Positions 30,601 through 37,057 of a stretch of DNA of 37,145 nucleotides are shown here, one piece after another. Where the stretch lies: contig JAUNGM010000037.1 in NCBI GenBank assembly GCA_030524545.1, positions 1 to 37,145 on the forward strand, given 5' to 3'. How positions within the stretch are numbered: the first letter of the stretch is position 1; each line of letters opens with the position of its first letter. The position numbers were made by a program, and so were the translations under genes. The notes beneath the pieces were generated by a model. That model ran no database searches and was not told the DNA's origin. It saw only the letters and a list, made by a program, of their open reading frames with translations. The DNA is from Eubacteriales bacterium (lineage in GTDB: Bacteria; Bacillota; Clostridia; Lachnospirales; Lachnospiraceae).

Positions 30601-32223
30601 ATAGATACCAACAGCCATACAATGGACGGGGTGGAAACGGAGCTTGCCTTCCGGCTTGCAGACCGTTATATCAGTATTCAGGAAGCCAGCGAAGGGTACG
30701 ATTATACAATTTATGATATGGATTACCGGGAATTGGACGGTGGTGTGTATGACAACCCGGATATAACAATCCAACAGGCTTTGGACGAGATTGTGACGGA
30801 CTTGAAAGAGCCGACACATAGGAGTGAACTGGAGGGAAGTATCCGTACCGATGATGAACTGATACCGATTGATTATGATGGATTGATGGAAAAAGCGGAG
30901 CATGCGGTAAAAGAGCATCTTGAGGAACGTATCAGAACCGAAGTGCCGGAAGCAGTGGAAAGCAAGGTCATAGCGGATTTTAAAGCCAAAACTGAGGAAT
31001 TATTTCATGGCATCAACGGGCAGACACAGGAAGATATAGAACTGAATGTTTACGCTTATTTACAGTCCAAGATTGACGAGTATGGAATGGATATAAAACT
31101 TGTGGATATGGCGGTATCCGGGAGCAGGTGCAGAGGTTTAGAGGGAGCTGGTTCTGACCTTGATGTGGTAGTGGAGTACCGGGGCGGGGAAAGTGAAGAT
31201 GCCCTGTTCAACGCCTTTAACGAGGACGGTTTTACAATCGGCGGCGTCAAGGTAGACATCAATCCCATTACAGAGGGAAAGACCGGGACGCTTGGGGAAT
31301 ATCTTCCGGGTGTGGAAGCCTATCTTGAGGAAAACCGTGCCGCCATGCAGGAGAAGGGCGCAGAGCAGACACAGGAGGAAAAACAGACGGTTGTCACCCT
31401 TACAGTGGCGGAGTGCGGGGAGTTCCATAATTTCGGAGAATACCATGAGAATATCGCTGGCGTGGAGGAAGCAATCGCCATTTTCAATCAGATACCACCG
31501 GAGAGGATGAACGCTATCCCAAGCATCGGCATCAATATCCATACAGAGGGGACAGAAAACTATGAGGACACGCAGATGGACATTATATCCGGGAGGGTTG
31601 CGGATTTGGAGATTCTGGACTATGTGCCGGATATTACGGACAACCCGAAGGCGGTGGAGGTCATTGCGGAGCTGATCGACAAGCTGCCGGACATTGAGGT
31701 GCGTGGTTCTCTGGAAAAGTGGCAGGCGGCTTTCCTTGCTGCGGAGATAGACCAGTTATCTTATGACTATGACACTTACCAGTACAATCATACAGTGGAG
31801 GACAGGGAAGCGCAGATTGCAAACATTACAGAGGACATCAGAGGCGGGAATACCGGGTATCTTAATGACTTCCTCAATGCGCTCATTTCAGACAGTATCC
31901 GGGAAGGCATGACGGATATTTTCGGGAAAGGTATGGAGCTTGATGACAGTGAGGGCGTACAGACCGCAAGGAAGGCGAAGGAGCTGTTAGATAAGCTGGC
32001 AGAATATAAGCCGCTTGCAAAAATTGAGGAACTGGAAGAATGTAACTATAACATGATTGATAACGTCCTGAACAATGAGAAACCGAAAGAGGAAAAGCAG
32101 ACAGGCAGAGTTTCCATAAAGGAAAAACTGGCGGAGAAAAAGGCGGTCATCGAGCAGAGGGATAAGGCAGAAAAAGAAGTCCCGGAAAAAGGAACGGAGA
32201 AAAAATCAGAGAGGGAGATATAA
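27625..32223 (+). CDS. ArdC-type polyvalent anti-restriction protein (1532 aa)
   Basis: Residues 1-160 match the ArdC N-terminal ssDNA-binding domain (FHNYSANNIQLIEMQCPDATYVAGYKAWQ, VNKGERGIRIL). A zincin follows with HEVAH (H210, E211, H214) and probable third ligand E240 in EAESIAYT. A YodL domain spans about 674-772 (FMNMDYLEKEGIPV, YTLIYTGELKEGISLEDIY). A nucleotidyltransferase-like segment has GSRCRG (from 1166), SDLD (1177-1180) and D1211. Next comes a domain I cannot name (FHNFGEYHENIAGVEEA). The C terminus carries GRVSIKEKL (R1495). ArdC-type proteins bind incoming single-stranded DNA and block restriction. The start follows GGAGAGATA. The domain order suggests several anti-defence activities fused in one protein. 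Confidence 0.88.
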   Translation: MADARTEKQKVKEITDRLEEGLKELFEGEKYKSYLNTMSKFHNYSANNIQLIEMQCPDATYVAGYKAWQRNFERHVNKGERGIRILAPAPYKIKEEQEKIDPVTNEPVLDRDGMPVMEEVEIKIPAFRVVTVFDYSQTDGKGLPGLGVNELHGNVERYQDFMEALNRVSPVPIRYEGLEGDRKGYFIDLNHPIAIKEGMSETQTAKTGVHEVAHAKLHAKEIEQETGTIKDRETKEVEAESIAYTVCQHFGIDTSDYSFGYIAGWSSGKEMPELKSSLDTIRRTSSELIKGIEAQLLELEKERAAEQAQEDLIVLVANTDRSEYDLLSVKGMERTELFNSLLAMKDDDRQSVEAYLERAGAWVTLLANERSEEVGEYHLDYAYNTDTHEITDFKALQEEREKANIPIEYGDVVVRISTPDSGEYETIKITNMQSEVANVVYSIPFLQENEWNGNVLDYLQEKGFEFVPIMRSGGVNDGYPQFYDFDVDMSEWEVHTASELPATVQAEQLINRMEFHRSVYGTDERNLIMNHAYKLDDMYKTTSLAHSLAEQKDDLPLLLETIKAAEEEIDFLPDGMVGLSQMHEYGYSWDEMLPLTKDRALELFREDVSVYRLHADGSETLVEDRAALQEHDGLFGVEKSDWSAYLEYQSMKQGLEDSEPNREAQLLYGSESRFGIYQLKDTEETRDIRFMNMDYLEKEGIPVSRENYTLIYTGELKEGISLEDIYTKFNIDHPADFTGHSLSVSDVVVLHQDGENTSHYVDSVGYREIPEFTKELSVSAEVSVEKAPVMEETAEITEGAAEENTAAKPDSDKVSYYVIEDLSTWAENSPDKSRLERFDSLSEAVAKFAEYRGKDMEEKPDMARATFGFNVNGSEFDLIHVRNHENCLSLDFTHSRAAGESSRFMDDLQILSDEVGFDKVRVHREMSPEEIKDFVKQRFEYQLKSSGLDDISLYMDRFDALYEQGKMEHLMPTANQKHIVENVPFMEWENPYIDTNSHTMDGVETELAFRLADRYISIQEASEGYDYTIYDMDYRELDGGVYDNPDITIQQALDEIVTDLKEPTHRSELEGSIRTDDELIPIDYDGLMEKAEHAVKEHLEERIRTEVPEAVESKVIADFKAKTEELFHGINGQTQEDIELNVYAYLQSKIDEYGMDIKLVDMAVSGSRCRGLEGAGSDLDVVVEYRGGESEDALFNAFNEDGFTIGGVKVDINPITEGKTGTLGEYLPGVEAYLEENRAAMQEKGAEQTQEEKQTVVTLTVAECGEFHNFGEYHENIAGVEEAIAIFNQIPPERMNAIPSIGINIHTEGTENYEDTQMDIISGRVADLEILDYVPDITDNPKAVEVIAELIDKLPDIEVRGSLEKWQAAFLAAEIDQLSYDYDTYQYNHTVEDREAQIANITEDIRGGNTGYLNDFLNALISDSIREGMTDIFGKGMELDDSEGVQTARKAKELLDKLAEYKPLAKIEELEECNYNMIDNVLNNEKPKEEKQTGRVSIKEKLAEKKAVIEQRDKAEKEVPEKGTEKKSEREI

Positions 32224-32226
32224 GCG

Positions 32227-32430
32227 ATGGGTAAATTTACAGTGGAAGAAATCAATTTGATGTGTGTGTTTGAGGGGCAGGACAGAAAGGGAATGATTGC
32301 CGATATAAAGAACGTGATTCCCCACATACAGGACAGCGATATGGTGGAGCTTGCCAGGCAGGTCTTGGGGAAACTGGAAGCCATGAGCGATGGGGAATTT
32401 GCAGAGGTGGCACTGGAAGCGGCGGAGTAA
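32227..32430 (+). CDS. Transposon-transfer assisting (TTRAP) family protein
   Basis: This 67-aa acidic protein starts MGKFTVEEINLMCVFEGQDRK and matches the small TTRAP family found at this position in Clostridia ICEs. It is helical and has no membrane segment. AGGGAG upstream lies within the preceding gene's end; only 3 bases separate the stop of the ArdC-type gene from this ATG, so it is co-translated. The molecular role is not known to me beyond the family's link to conjugative elements. Confidence 0.85.
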   Translation: MGKFTVEEINLMCVFEGQDRKGMIADIKNVIPHIQDSDMVELARQVLGKLEAMSDGEFAEVALEAAE

Positions 32431-32467
32431 ATGACGCAAATCTTTTATAGCATTATTCGACATAACG

Positions 32468-32476
32468 TGCTATAAT
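32468..32476 (+). promoter_or_regulatory. Extended -10 promoter of the small toxin gene
   Basis: TGC followed by TATAAT (32471-32476) is a perfect extended -10 element. No good -35 lies 17 bases upstream, as is common for extended -10 promoters. Transcription would start near 32483, giving a 65-base structured leader before the toxin ATG. Confidence 0.65.
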
Positions 32477-32518
32477 TCTCTTAGTCAGATTAGAGCAGGT
32501 AGGGGTAGTCTGCGGTTG

Positions 32519-32540
32519 TCCTTTCTGGAAACGGAAAGGA
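32519..32540 (+). promoter_or_regulatory. Hairpin sequestering the toxin ribosome binding site
   Basis: TCCTTTC (32519-32525) pairs with GAAAGGA (32534-32540), covering part of the GGAAAGGAGG Shine-Dalgarno of the toxin at 32548. Ribosome access would be reduced until the leader is refolded or processed, which is typical of type I toxin messages. Confidence 0.65.
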
Positions 32541-32547
32541 GGTCGGT

Positions 32548-32631
32548 ATGAATACGTTAGAAGTGCTTACGTTGGTGCTGGTGATTTTTGCAGCCTTGAC
32601 ATACATAGACAATAAACACAACCGCAAGTAA
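32548..32631 (+). CDS. Holin-like type I toxin (27 aa)
   Basis: This 27-residue peptide starts MNTLEVLTLVLVIFAALTYI and ends in a charged stretch (DNKHNRK). A short acidic or polar start, one transmembrane helix and a basic tail are the features of TxpA/Fst-like or holin-like type I toxins, which insert in the host membrane. AAAGGAGG is well placed but is tied up in a hairpin. It sits between the TTRAP gene and a convergent antisense promoter. It could also be a harmless small membrane protein; I rate the toxin reading as likely from the surrounding signals. Confidence 0.75.
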   Translation: MNTLEVLTLVLVIFAALTYIDNKHNRK

Positions 32632-32634
32632 CGG

Positions 32635-32670
32635 AAAAGGCTATCTTCTACTGCCATAGAGGATAGCCTT
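32635..32670 (-). terminator. Terminator of the antisense RNA
   Basis: Reading the - strand, AAGGCTATC ... GATAGCCTT forms a 9-bp stem (32662-32670 with 32637-32645), followed by a T4 tract. On the + strand no T run follows, so the hairpin should act mainly leftward. Confidence 0.6.
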
Positions 32671-32743
32671 GTAATCCGTAATTTTTACGCTTTATAAGTT
32701 TCCGATTGTACAACCGTCGGACGTGCAATATCCTCCGGCTTCT
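32635..32743 (-). ncRNA. Probable antisense RNA of the type I toxin locus
   Basis: A - strand promoter (32750-32778) would start RNA near 32743 and run left into a hairpin followed by TTTT on the - strand (32635-32638). The roughly 109-nt product is complementary to the 3' untranslated part of the toxin message and stops just before the toxin stop codon. This geometry is like RatA acting on txpA. No transcript evidence is available. Confidence 0.6.
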
Positions 32744-32749
32744 AAGATG

Positions 32750-32778
32750 ATTATAAACCAACACTGCGGATTTTGCAA
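32750..32778 (-). promoter_or_regulatory. Antisense RNA promoter
   Basis: On the - strand, TTGCAA (32778-32773), a 17-base spacer and TATAAT (32755-32750) form a good sigma-A type promoter pointing at the toxin gene. Confidence 0.7.
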
Positions 32779-32791
32779 GAGGGTTTAGGAG

Positions 32792-32821
32792 ATAGGGGTG
32801 CTTCGGCGCTCCTATTTTTTT
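32792..32821 (+). terminator. Terminator of the toxin message
   Basis: ATAGGGGTGC (32792-32801), a TTCG tetraloop and GCGCTCCTAT (32806-32815) form a 10-bp stem with two wobble pairs. A T7 run (32815-32821) follows. It ends the toxin transcript about 180 bases after the toxin stop. Confidence 0.9.
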
Positions 32822-32826
32822 GCGGA

Positions 32827-32997
32827 TTTGTAGACTATATTACATGAAAACAGTTCTATTGGCAATAGTTTTGTTGATGTGTAAAGAAAGAGTGTGATTG
32901 GGAGTGGCAATGCATAAATAATTGAAGGAGTAAGGGAAAAAGCAGGTTAAACAATATTTAATAGAATTGTGTGGGTTCTTATGATAGAATAAATAGC
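32827..32997. other. AT-rich intergenic region before the STAND gene
   Basis: No credible gene is seen. The stretch carries the left 17-bp flanking repeat (32883-32899). An extended -10-like element TGATAGAAT (32982-32990) is the best promoter candidate for the STAND gene. A second TATAAT at 33045-33050 lies too close to the start codon to leave a ribosome binding site. Confidence 0.5.
32883..32899 (+). repeat. Flanking direct repeat, left copy
   Basis: A 17-base purine-rich sequence (AAAGAAAGAGTGTGATT) recurs at 36818-36834 with one difference. The two copies bracket the AT-rich STAND gene and its control region. The low complexity means coincidence is possible. Confidence 0.5.
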
Positions 32998-33020
32998 GTT
33001 GAACAATTCAACAAGTTGAA
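32998..33020 (+). promoter_or_regulatory. Triple half-site operator upstream of the STAND gene
   Basis: GTTGAA, CAA, TTCAAC, AA, GTTGAA form three alternating 6-base half-sites, that is, two overlapping inverted repeats. They start 8 bases after the -10-like TAGAAT (32985-32990), over the expected transcription start, as a repressor site would. The binding protein is unknown. Confidence 0.55.
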
Positions 33021-33063
33021 ATTTGGGTGTTTTTTCAAAATGTATATAATGTGAGGTAGGATA

Positions 33064-36000
33064 ATGACATCTATAATTAAAAGTCATATATTGTCCACCT
33101 TGGAGGGTGGAGGATTTCAGGATTTATGTGATACTCTTTTGTGTGCAGAGGGATATGAAGGTATTTTTTCCTTGGGGATGAAAGCAGGAAGTTTAAAGAC
33201 TACAATAGGAAATCCAGATACTTATTTCCGAAGCAAATCGGGAAAGTATATTTTTGTGGCATATACCACAGAGCAAACAAATATAAATAAGAAAATCAAA
33301 GAAGATGTTGAAAAATGTTTAGATCAAGAGAAGACAGGTGTAGATGTAAAAGATATTGAGAAAATAATCTGTTGTCATACTTCATCGACGTTAAAAGCTG
33401 GTGATGATCAAGCATTAAGAGAATTGTGCGGCTCTTATGGTATAGAGCTGGAATTGTATGGAATAGATAGGATTGCAGATAAGATTTATAGAAACTATCA
33501 ATATATTGCAAAGGATAAATTAAATCTTTCAATAGACAGTAATCAAATATTTCCGAGGGAAGAATTTATCAAGCGATATGATAATTCAAATGGAAGAACT
33601 GCTCCCTTGACAACTACCTTTTTGTATCGTGAAAAGGAGAAGAAGGAAATTCTTGAAACTCTGGAAGAGAAAAAAATAATAGTGATTTTAGGAAAAGCTG
33701 GTGTTGGGAAGACACGCTTAGCCTTAGAAATTGCAAAAGAGTACCAAGAGAAGAATAAATGTAAAATTCTCTGTATTAAATGTAATGATCAACCTATAAT
33801 GGATGATTTGTCACGTCACATTTATACAGCGGGAAAATATCTTGTATTTGTAGATGATGCAAATGAATTGGTAGGATTATCACATCTGGTTGAATATGCC
33901 ATAAGAGATGATAAAAGATATGATATCCGTATTATTGCTACGGTCAGGGACTATGCGAGTAAATCTGTCATAAATGAAACAGAGAAGTTATCAGATATAA
34001 AATGCTTTGCTGTTTCAAAATTTACAGATCAGGAAATACGGGATTTTGTAAAAACGAATCTGAAAATAGAAAATAGTGATTATATAGAACAAATTGTCCG
34101 TATTGCAAGTGGAAATCCACGCATTGCATATATGGCGGGAAAATTAGCGATAGAAAAAAATGATTTACGGTCGATTGCCAATATGGAAGAGTTGTATAAA
34201 AGCTATTACAGTTCTTTTCTGGAAACTACTACTATTTTAACAGATATAAGACTTTGTCTGACTGTTGGAGTTACTACTATTTTTAATACCATAGATTTAG
34301 AAAATTTAGACAGAATACAAGATATTCTTGATATGATAGGAATGACAAAAGAAGAATTTACTACTAACATTCATTCTCTACATAGTATGGAATATGTAGA
34401 AATTAAATCTGAAAGAGTAGCACGTATTTCTGATCAGTGCCTATCAAATTATATGTTGTATTATGTATTTTTTGAAAAAAGGCTAATTGCATTCTCTGAT
34501 GTTTTAAGAGTTGGATTCTGGAAATATAAAAAAAGTACGATTAAATCTGTTGATATACTTTTAAATGTTTTTTACTCTGATAAAATGAAGGATTACTTAA
34601 CTGAAGAAATAAGCAAGGTTTGGGATGAGCTTAAAACAGATGATAAAGCATTTGGAGAATTTGTAAAAGCATTCCATATTTTTAAACCAGAAGAATCTTT
34701 ATTGTATGTGAGTGAAAAAATTGAGCAAGCTGAAAGTGTCCCTATTGATATCCATTTATTAGAAGATGAGGAAAAGAAATGGAATGTGGATATAAAGGAT
34801 AGTATACTTCAGTTGTTGGACGGGTATAAAAAGGATTATGGTTTAGTCGAGGCGGTAGAACTGGCGGTAAGGTATTGCATGAAAAGGCAGGACACTGTGA
34901 AGTTGGTTTATAGCCTTTTTAAATCATATTATAGTATCAATAGGTATTCTTATTATGAAGATTACTATGTTCAGAATATTATAATTGATAAAATAAGAGA
35001 AAATTTGGATTGTCCTGTTATAAAAAAATTGTTTTATAAGATGTCCAGCCATTATTTATCACTGTATTTTGATTGTGTAGAAATAGAAAGGGATAATGTG
35101 CTTACCTCATATCGGATTGGAATTGATTTGACAGAAGGTTGTAAGCAATATCGGTCTAAGATATGGATGGAGATTATTTCTTTGGCAAACGATAAAGAAA
35201 ATTTGGAGGATATTGTTTATTTATTATGTACTTATCCCAATTTGTATGCAAATAAAAGTGAATTTTCAGATGAACTGGAATTTGACTGGCAGAATATAAG
35301 TTTGGTTTTGGAACGTATAAGGGTATATATGAAGCCATTCCGCTTTGCGTATATATGTTCAAGATTTTTTAGAATGTCAGAGATGCACTCCGTTGAATTA
35401 ACTGAAAAATATAGAGAAGTATTTAATACAGAGGATTGGAATATATATAAGGTATTATCCAATCAATTTTATAGAGATACTTTGAGCTATGAGGAAAGAA
35501 AAGCTGTATTTAAAGCGAATATAAGAGGATGCTATGAAAGATACTCTGCTGACCAGATGGACGATTTAGTGCAATGCATTAGCAATATCATCAGAATAAT
35601 AGGCAGTAGAGAGGCAGATATGGGTGAGGGGATAGCAACTTTCTGCACATTCCTAGTACATGATAAAGAAAAGTTATGGGCGTTTGTTTTGGCTTTCTTT
35701 AAATTCGGAGAAAACATTGAGTTTCGGTCGGAAGCGTTGGTTGCTCCATTGTTGAAATATTTTGATTGTAAGAAAGTACAGGATAGTATATGGAATGCCT
35801 CGTTTCCGATGAAAAAACAGTGGCAGTTTACATATTATGAAATAATTGCTGAAAATGAAGTGACACAAGACGATTATCAACGATTGATGGAGCTTGTAAC
35901 GGAATCGACAGTTGTGTACGAAAAAGAGAAATTTGAAATCAATATCAGGTTACTAGATAAATTTAAAAAATATTCTTCAAATATTTATGTCAGTATTACA

Positions 36001-36795
36001 AAGACTTTATTAGGTATGGTGGAAAATAATACAAGCATATTTAGAAGATTTTTCTCGAATTTGTTTGATGCTAACTATTATACTCCTAAAGAGGTACTGA
36101 ATATCTATCAAGATGCGAAAGAAGAACTGAGGCATATATATTTTAAATGTCTGGTAGGACGCAGTTACATAGATTACAGAGGTACATTTCTTAGTGGATT
36201 TATATTGCAGGATATAGATTGGGCAAAATGGTATGCTAGATATATTCAAGAAACGCAAGAAAAATATTCAGTAAATGATGAAGAATATAGAATGGAAACT
36301 TGCTGGAAACTGGAAAATTTTTTAAATATATTTGATCTGTTTTTTGATGAATTGCTTTGCAATAAAACATTTTATTGGTATAGCAGAAGCTATTTTCGAA
36401 AACTCCTTTCATTTAATGGAAAAAAAGAAGTAGACAGCAGAAAGGAACAATGGATTATCCATTATATAAGGGAGAATTCTGATAGTGAAAATCTAATAGA
36501 GTTGTTTGGAGTTTTGCAAGAAATAAAGAAAGAGATAAGAAAAAAAGCTATTTTATGCTTTTTGGAATGTAATTCAGATTTTGAATTATTCAGTCGATTA
36601 AGTTTAGTGTCTAATTCATGGACTGGGACTTCAAGTTTGACAGATAAAATTATATTTTGTGAGGAATTGTTATCTGAAATATCTGGAGTACAGTATTTGA
36701 AACATAAAAAGCGAATTAGAGATGAAATTGCAAAGTGGAAAGCGGTTAGAAATAGAGAAGAAGTGGATGAAATTCTTATGAGATTATACCGATAG
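33064..36795 (+). CDS. STAND-like NTPase with N-terminal nuclease-fold domain (1243 aa)
   Basis: Residues 1-150 look like a restriction-endonuclease-like (Mrr/PD-(D/E)xK) domain: PDTYF (D52) followed by GKYIFVAYTTEQ. In the relatives I recall, the second motif is V-E-Y-T-T, so the acidic residue appears replaced by A66. A P-loop NTPase follows, with Walker A GKAGVGKT (210-217), Walker B YLVFVDDAN (D264, D265) and a sensor-like IATVRDYA. The rest (about 450-1243) is a long helical array, probably the target sensor. GAGGTAGG precedes the ATG. Composition is very AT-rich compared with the ICE. The layout is that of antiviral STAND (Avs-like) proteins. The closest family might be nSTAND3, but this cannot be settled by eye. 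Confidence 0.78.
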   Translation: MTSIIKSHILSTLEGGGFQDLCDTLLCAEGYEGIFSLGMKAGSLKTTIGNPDTYFRSKSGKYIFVAYTTEQTNINKKIKEDVEKCLDQEKTGVDVKDIEKIICCHTSSTLKAGDDQALRELCGSYGIELELYGIDRIADKIYRNYQYIAKDKLNLSIDSNQIFPREEFIKRYDNSNGRTAPLTTTFLYREKEKKEILETLEEKKIIVILGKAGVGKTRLALEIAKEYQEKNKCKILCIKCNDQPIMDDLSRHIYTAGKYLVFVDDANELVGLSHLVEYAIRDDKRYDIRIIATVRDYASKSVINETEKLSDIKCFAVSKFTDQEIRDFVKTNLKIENSDYIEQIVRIASGNPRIAYMAGKLAIEKNDLRSIANMEELYKSYYSSFLETTTILTDIRLCLTVGVTTIFNTIDLENLDRIQDILDMIGMTKEEFTTNIHSLHSMEYVEIKSERVARISDQCLSNYMLYYVFFEKRLIAFSDVLRVGFWKYKKSTIKSVDILLNVFYSDKMKDYLTEEISKVWDELKTDDKAFGEFVKAFHIFKPEESLLYVSEKIEQAESVPIDIHLLEDEEKKWNVDIKDSILQLLDGYKKDYGLVEAVELAVRYCMKRQDTVKLVYSLFKSYYSINRYSYYEDYYVQNIIIDKIRENLDCPVIKKLFYKMSSHYLSLYFDCVEIERDNVLTSYRIGIDLTEGCKQYRSKIWMEIISLANDKENLEDIVYLLCTYPNLYANKSEFSDELEFDWQNISLVLERIRVYMKPFRFAYICSRFFRMSEMHSVELTEKYREVFNTEDWNIYKVLSNQFYRDTLSYEERKAVFKANIRGCYERYSADQMDDLVQCISNIIRIIGSREADMGEGIATFCTFLVHDKEKLWAFVLAFFKFGENIEFRSEALVAPLLKYFDCKKVQDSIWNASFPMKKQWQFTYYEIIAENEVTQDDYQRLMELVTESTVVYEKEKFEINIRLLDKFKKYSSNIYVSITKTLLGMVENNTSIFRRFFSNLFDANYYTPKEVLNIYQDAKEELRHIYFKCLVGRSYIDYRGTFLSGFILQDIDWAKWYARYIQETQEKYSVNDEEYRMETCWKLENFLNIFDLFFDELLCNKTFYWYSRSYFRKLLSFNGKKEVDSRKEQWIIHYIRENSDSENLIELFGVLQEIKKEIRKKAILCFLECNSDFELFSRLSLVSNSWTGTSSLTDKIIFCEELLSEISGVQYLKHKKRIRDEIAKWKAVRNREEVDEILMRLYR

Positions 36796-36817
36796 ATGGA
36801 TTTTAATTTAAGAGTAG

Positions 36818-36834
36818 AAAGAAAGAGTGGGATT
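36818..36834 (+). repeat. Flanking direct repeat, right copy
   Basis: AAAGAAAGAGTGGGATT differs from the left copy (32883-32899) at one position. It lies 22 bases after the STAND stop codon, exactly where the base composition turns GC-richer. Confidence 0.5.
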
Positions 36835-36845
36835 CCGCCGCAGCC

Positions 36846-36997
36846 GGCATTGTGGGCAGTGTGTATAACTCCCCGTCTTATGGAGCTGTGGGCAACACTG
36901 TTTGCAGGATGTGGGAAAGCTGCTTTTGTTTTTCCATATGCTGTGAATAGTGTTGTCCATAGCGGAATGGGGAGTTATGCACACTGTCCACGATGCT
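36846..36997 (+). repeat. Long imperfect inverted repeat / hairpin (152 nt)
   Basis: The outer helix pairs 36846-36874 with 36969-36997 (29 positions, 4 G-T wobbles). An internal loop (36875-36884 against 36964-36968) follows. The inner helix pairs 36885-36920 with 36928-36963 (36 positions, 8 G-T wobbles, one G-G mismatch) and is capped by a 7-base loop. Every non-Watson-Crick pair but one is a G-T in the + strand, none an A-C. It may be a + strand RNA or a structured single-stranded DNA such as an oriT. Confidence 0.85.
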
Positions 36998-37033
36998 CTT
37001 TTTGCTTTTAAAGCCTTTTCAGGGCTGGATATT

Positions 37034-37057
37034 ACCGGGCAGGGTTATTGTCCCGGT
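37034..37057 (+). repeat. Short hairpin downstream of the long inverted repeat
   Basis: ACCGGG (37034-37039) pairs with CCCGGT (37052-37057) around a 12-base loop (CAGGGTTATTGT). No T tract follows directly. It may belong to the same structured region as the 152-base hairpin. Confidence 0.5.

Noticed and set aside
33045-33050. TATAAT as the -10 box of the STAND gene
   Set aside because: A start about 7 bases downstream would leave no ribosome binding site in the message before the ATG at 33064. The extended -10-like element at 32982-32990 fits better.
36796-37011. Open frame of 71 codons after the STAND gene
   Set aside because: It starts at the STAND stop, has no good ribosome binding site and mostly translates the two arms of the long inverted repeat. 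The RNA/DNA structure explains the sequence better.
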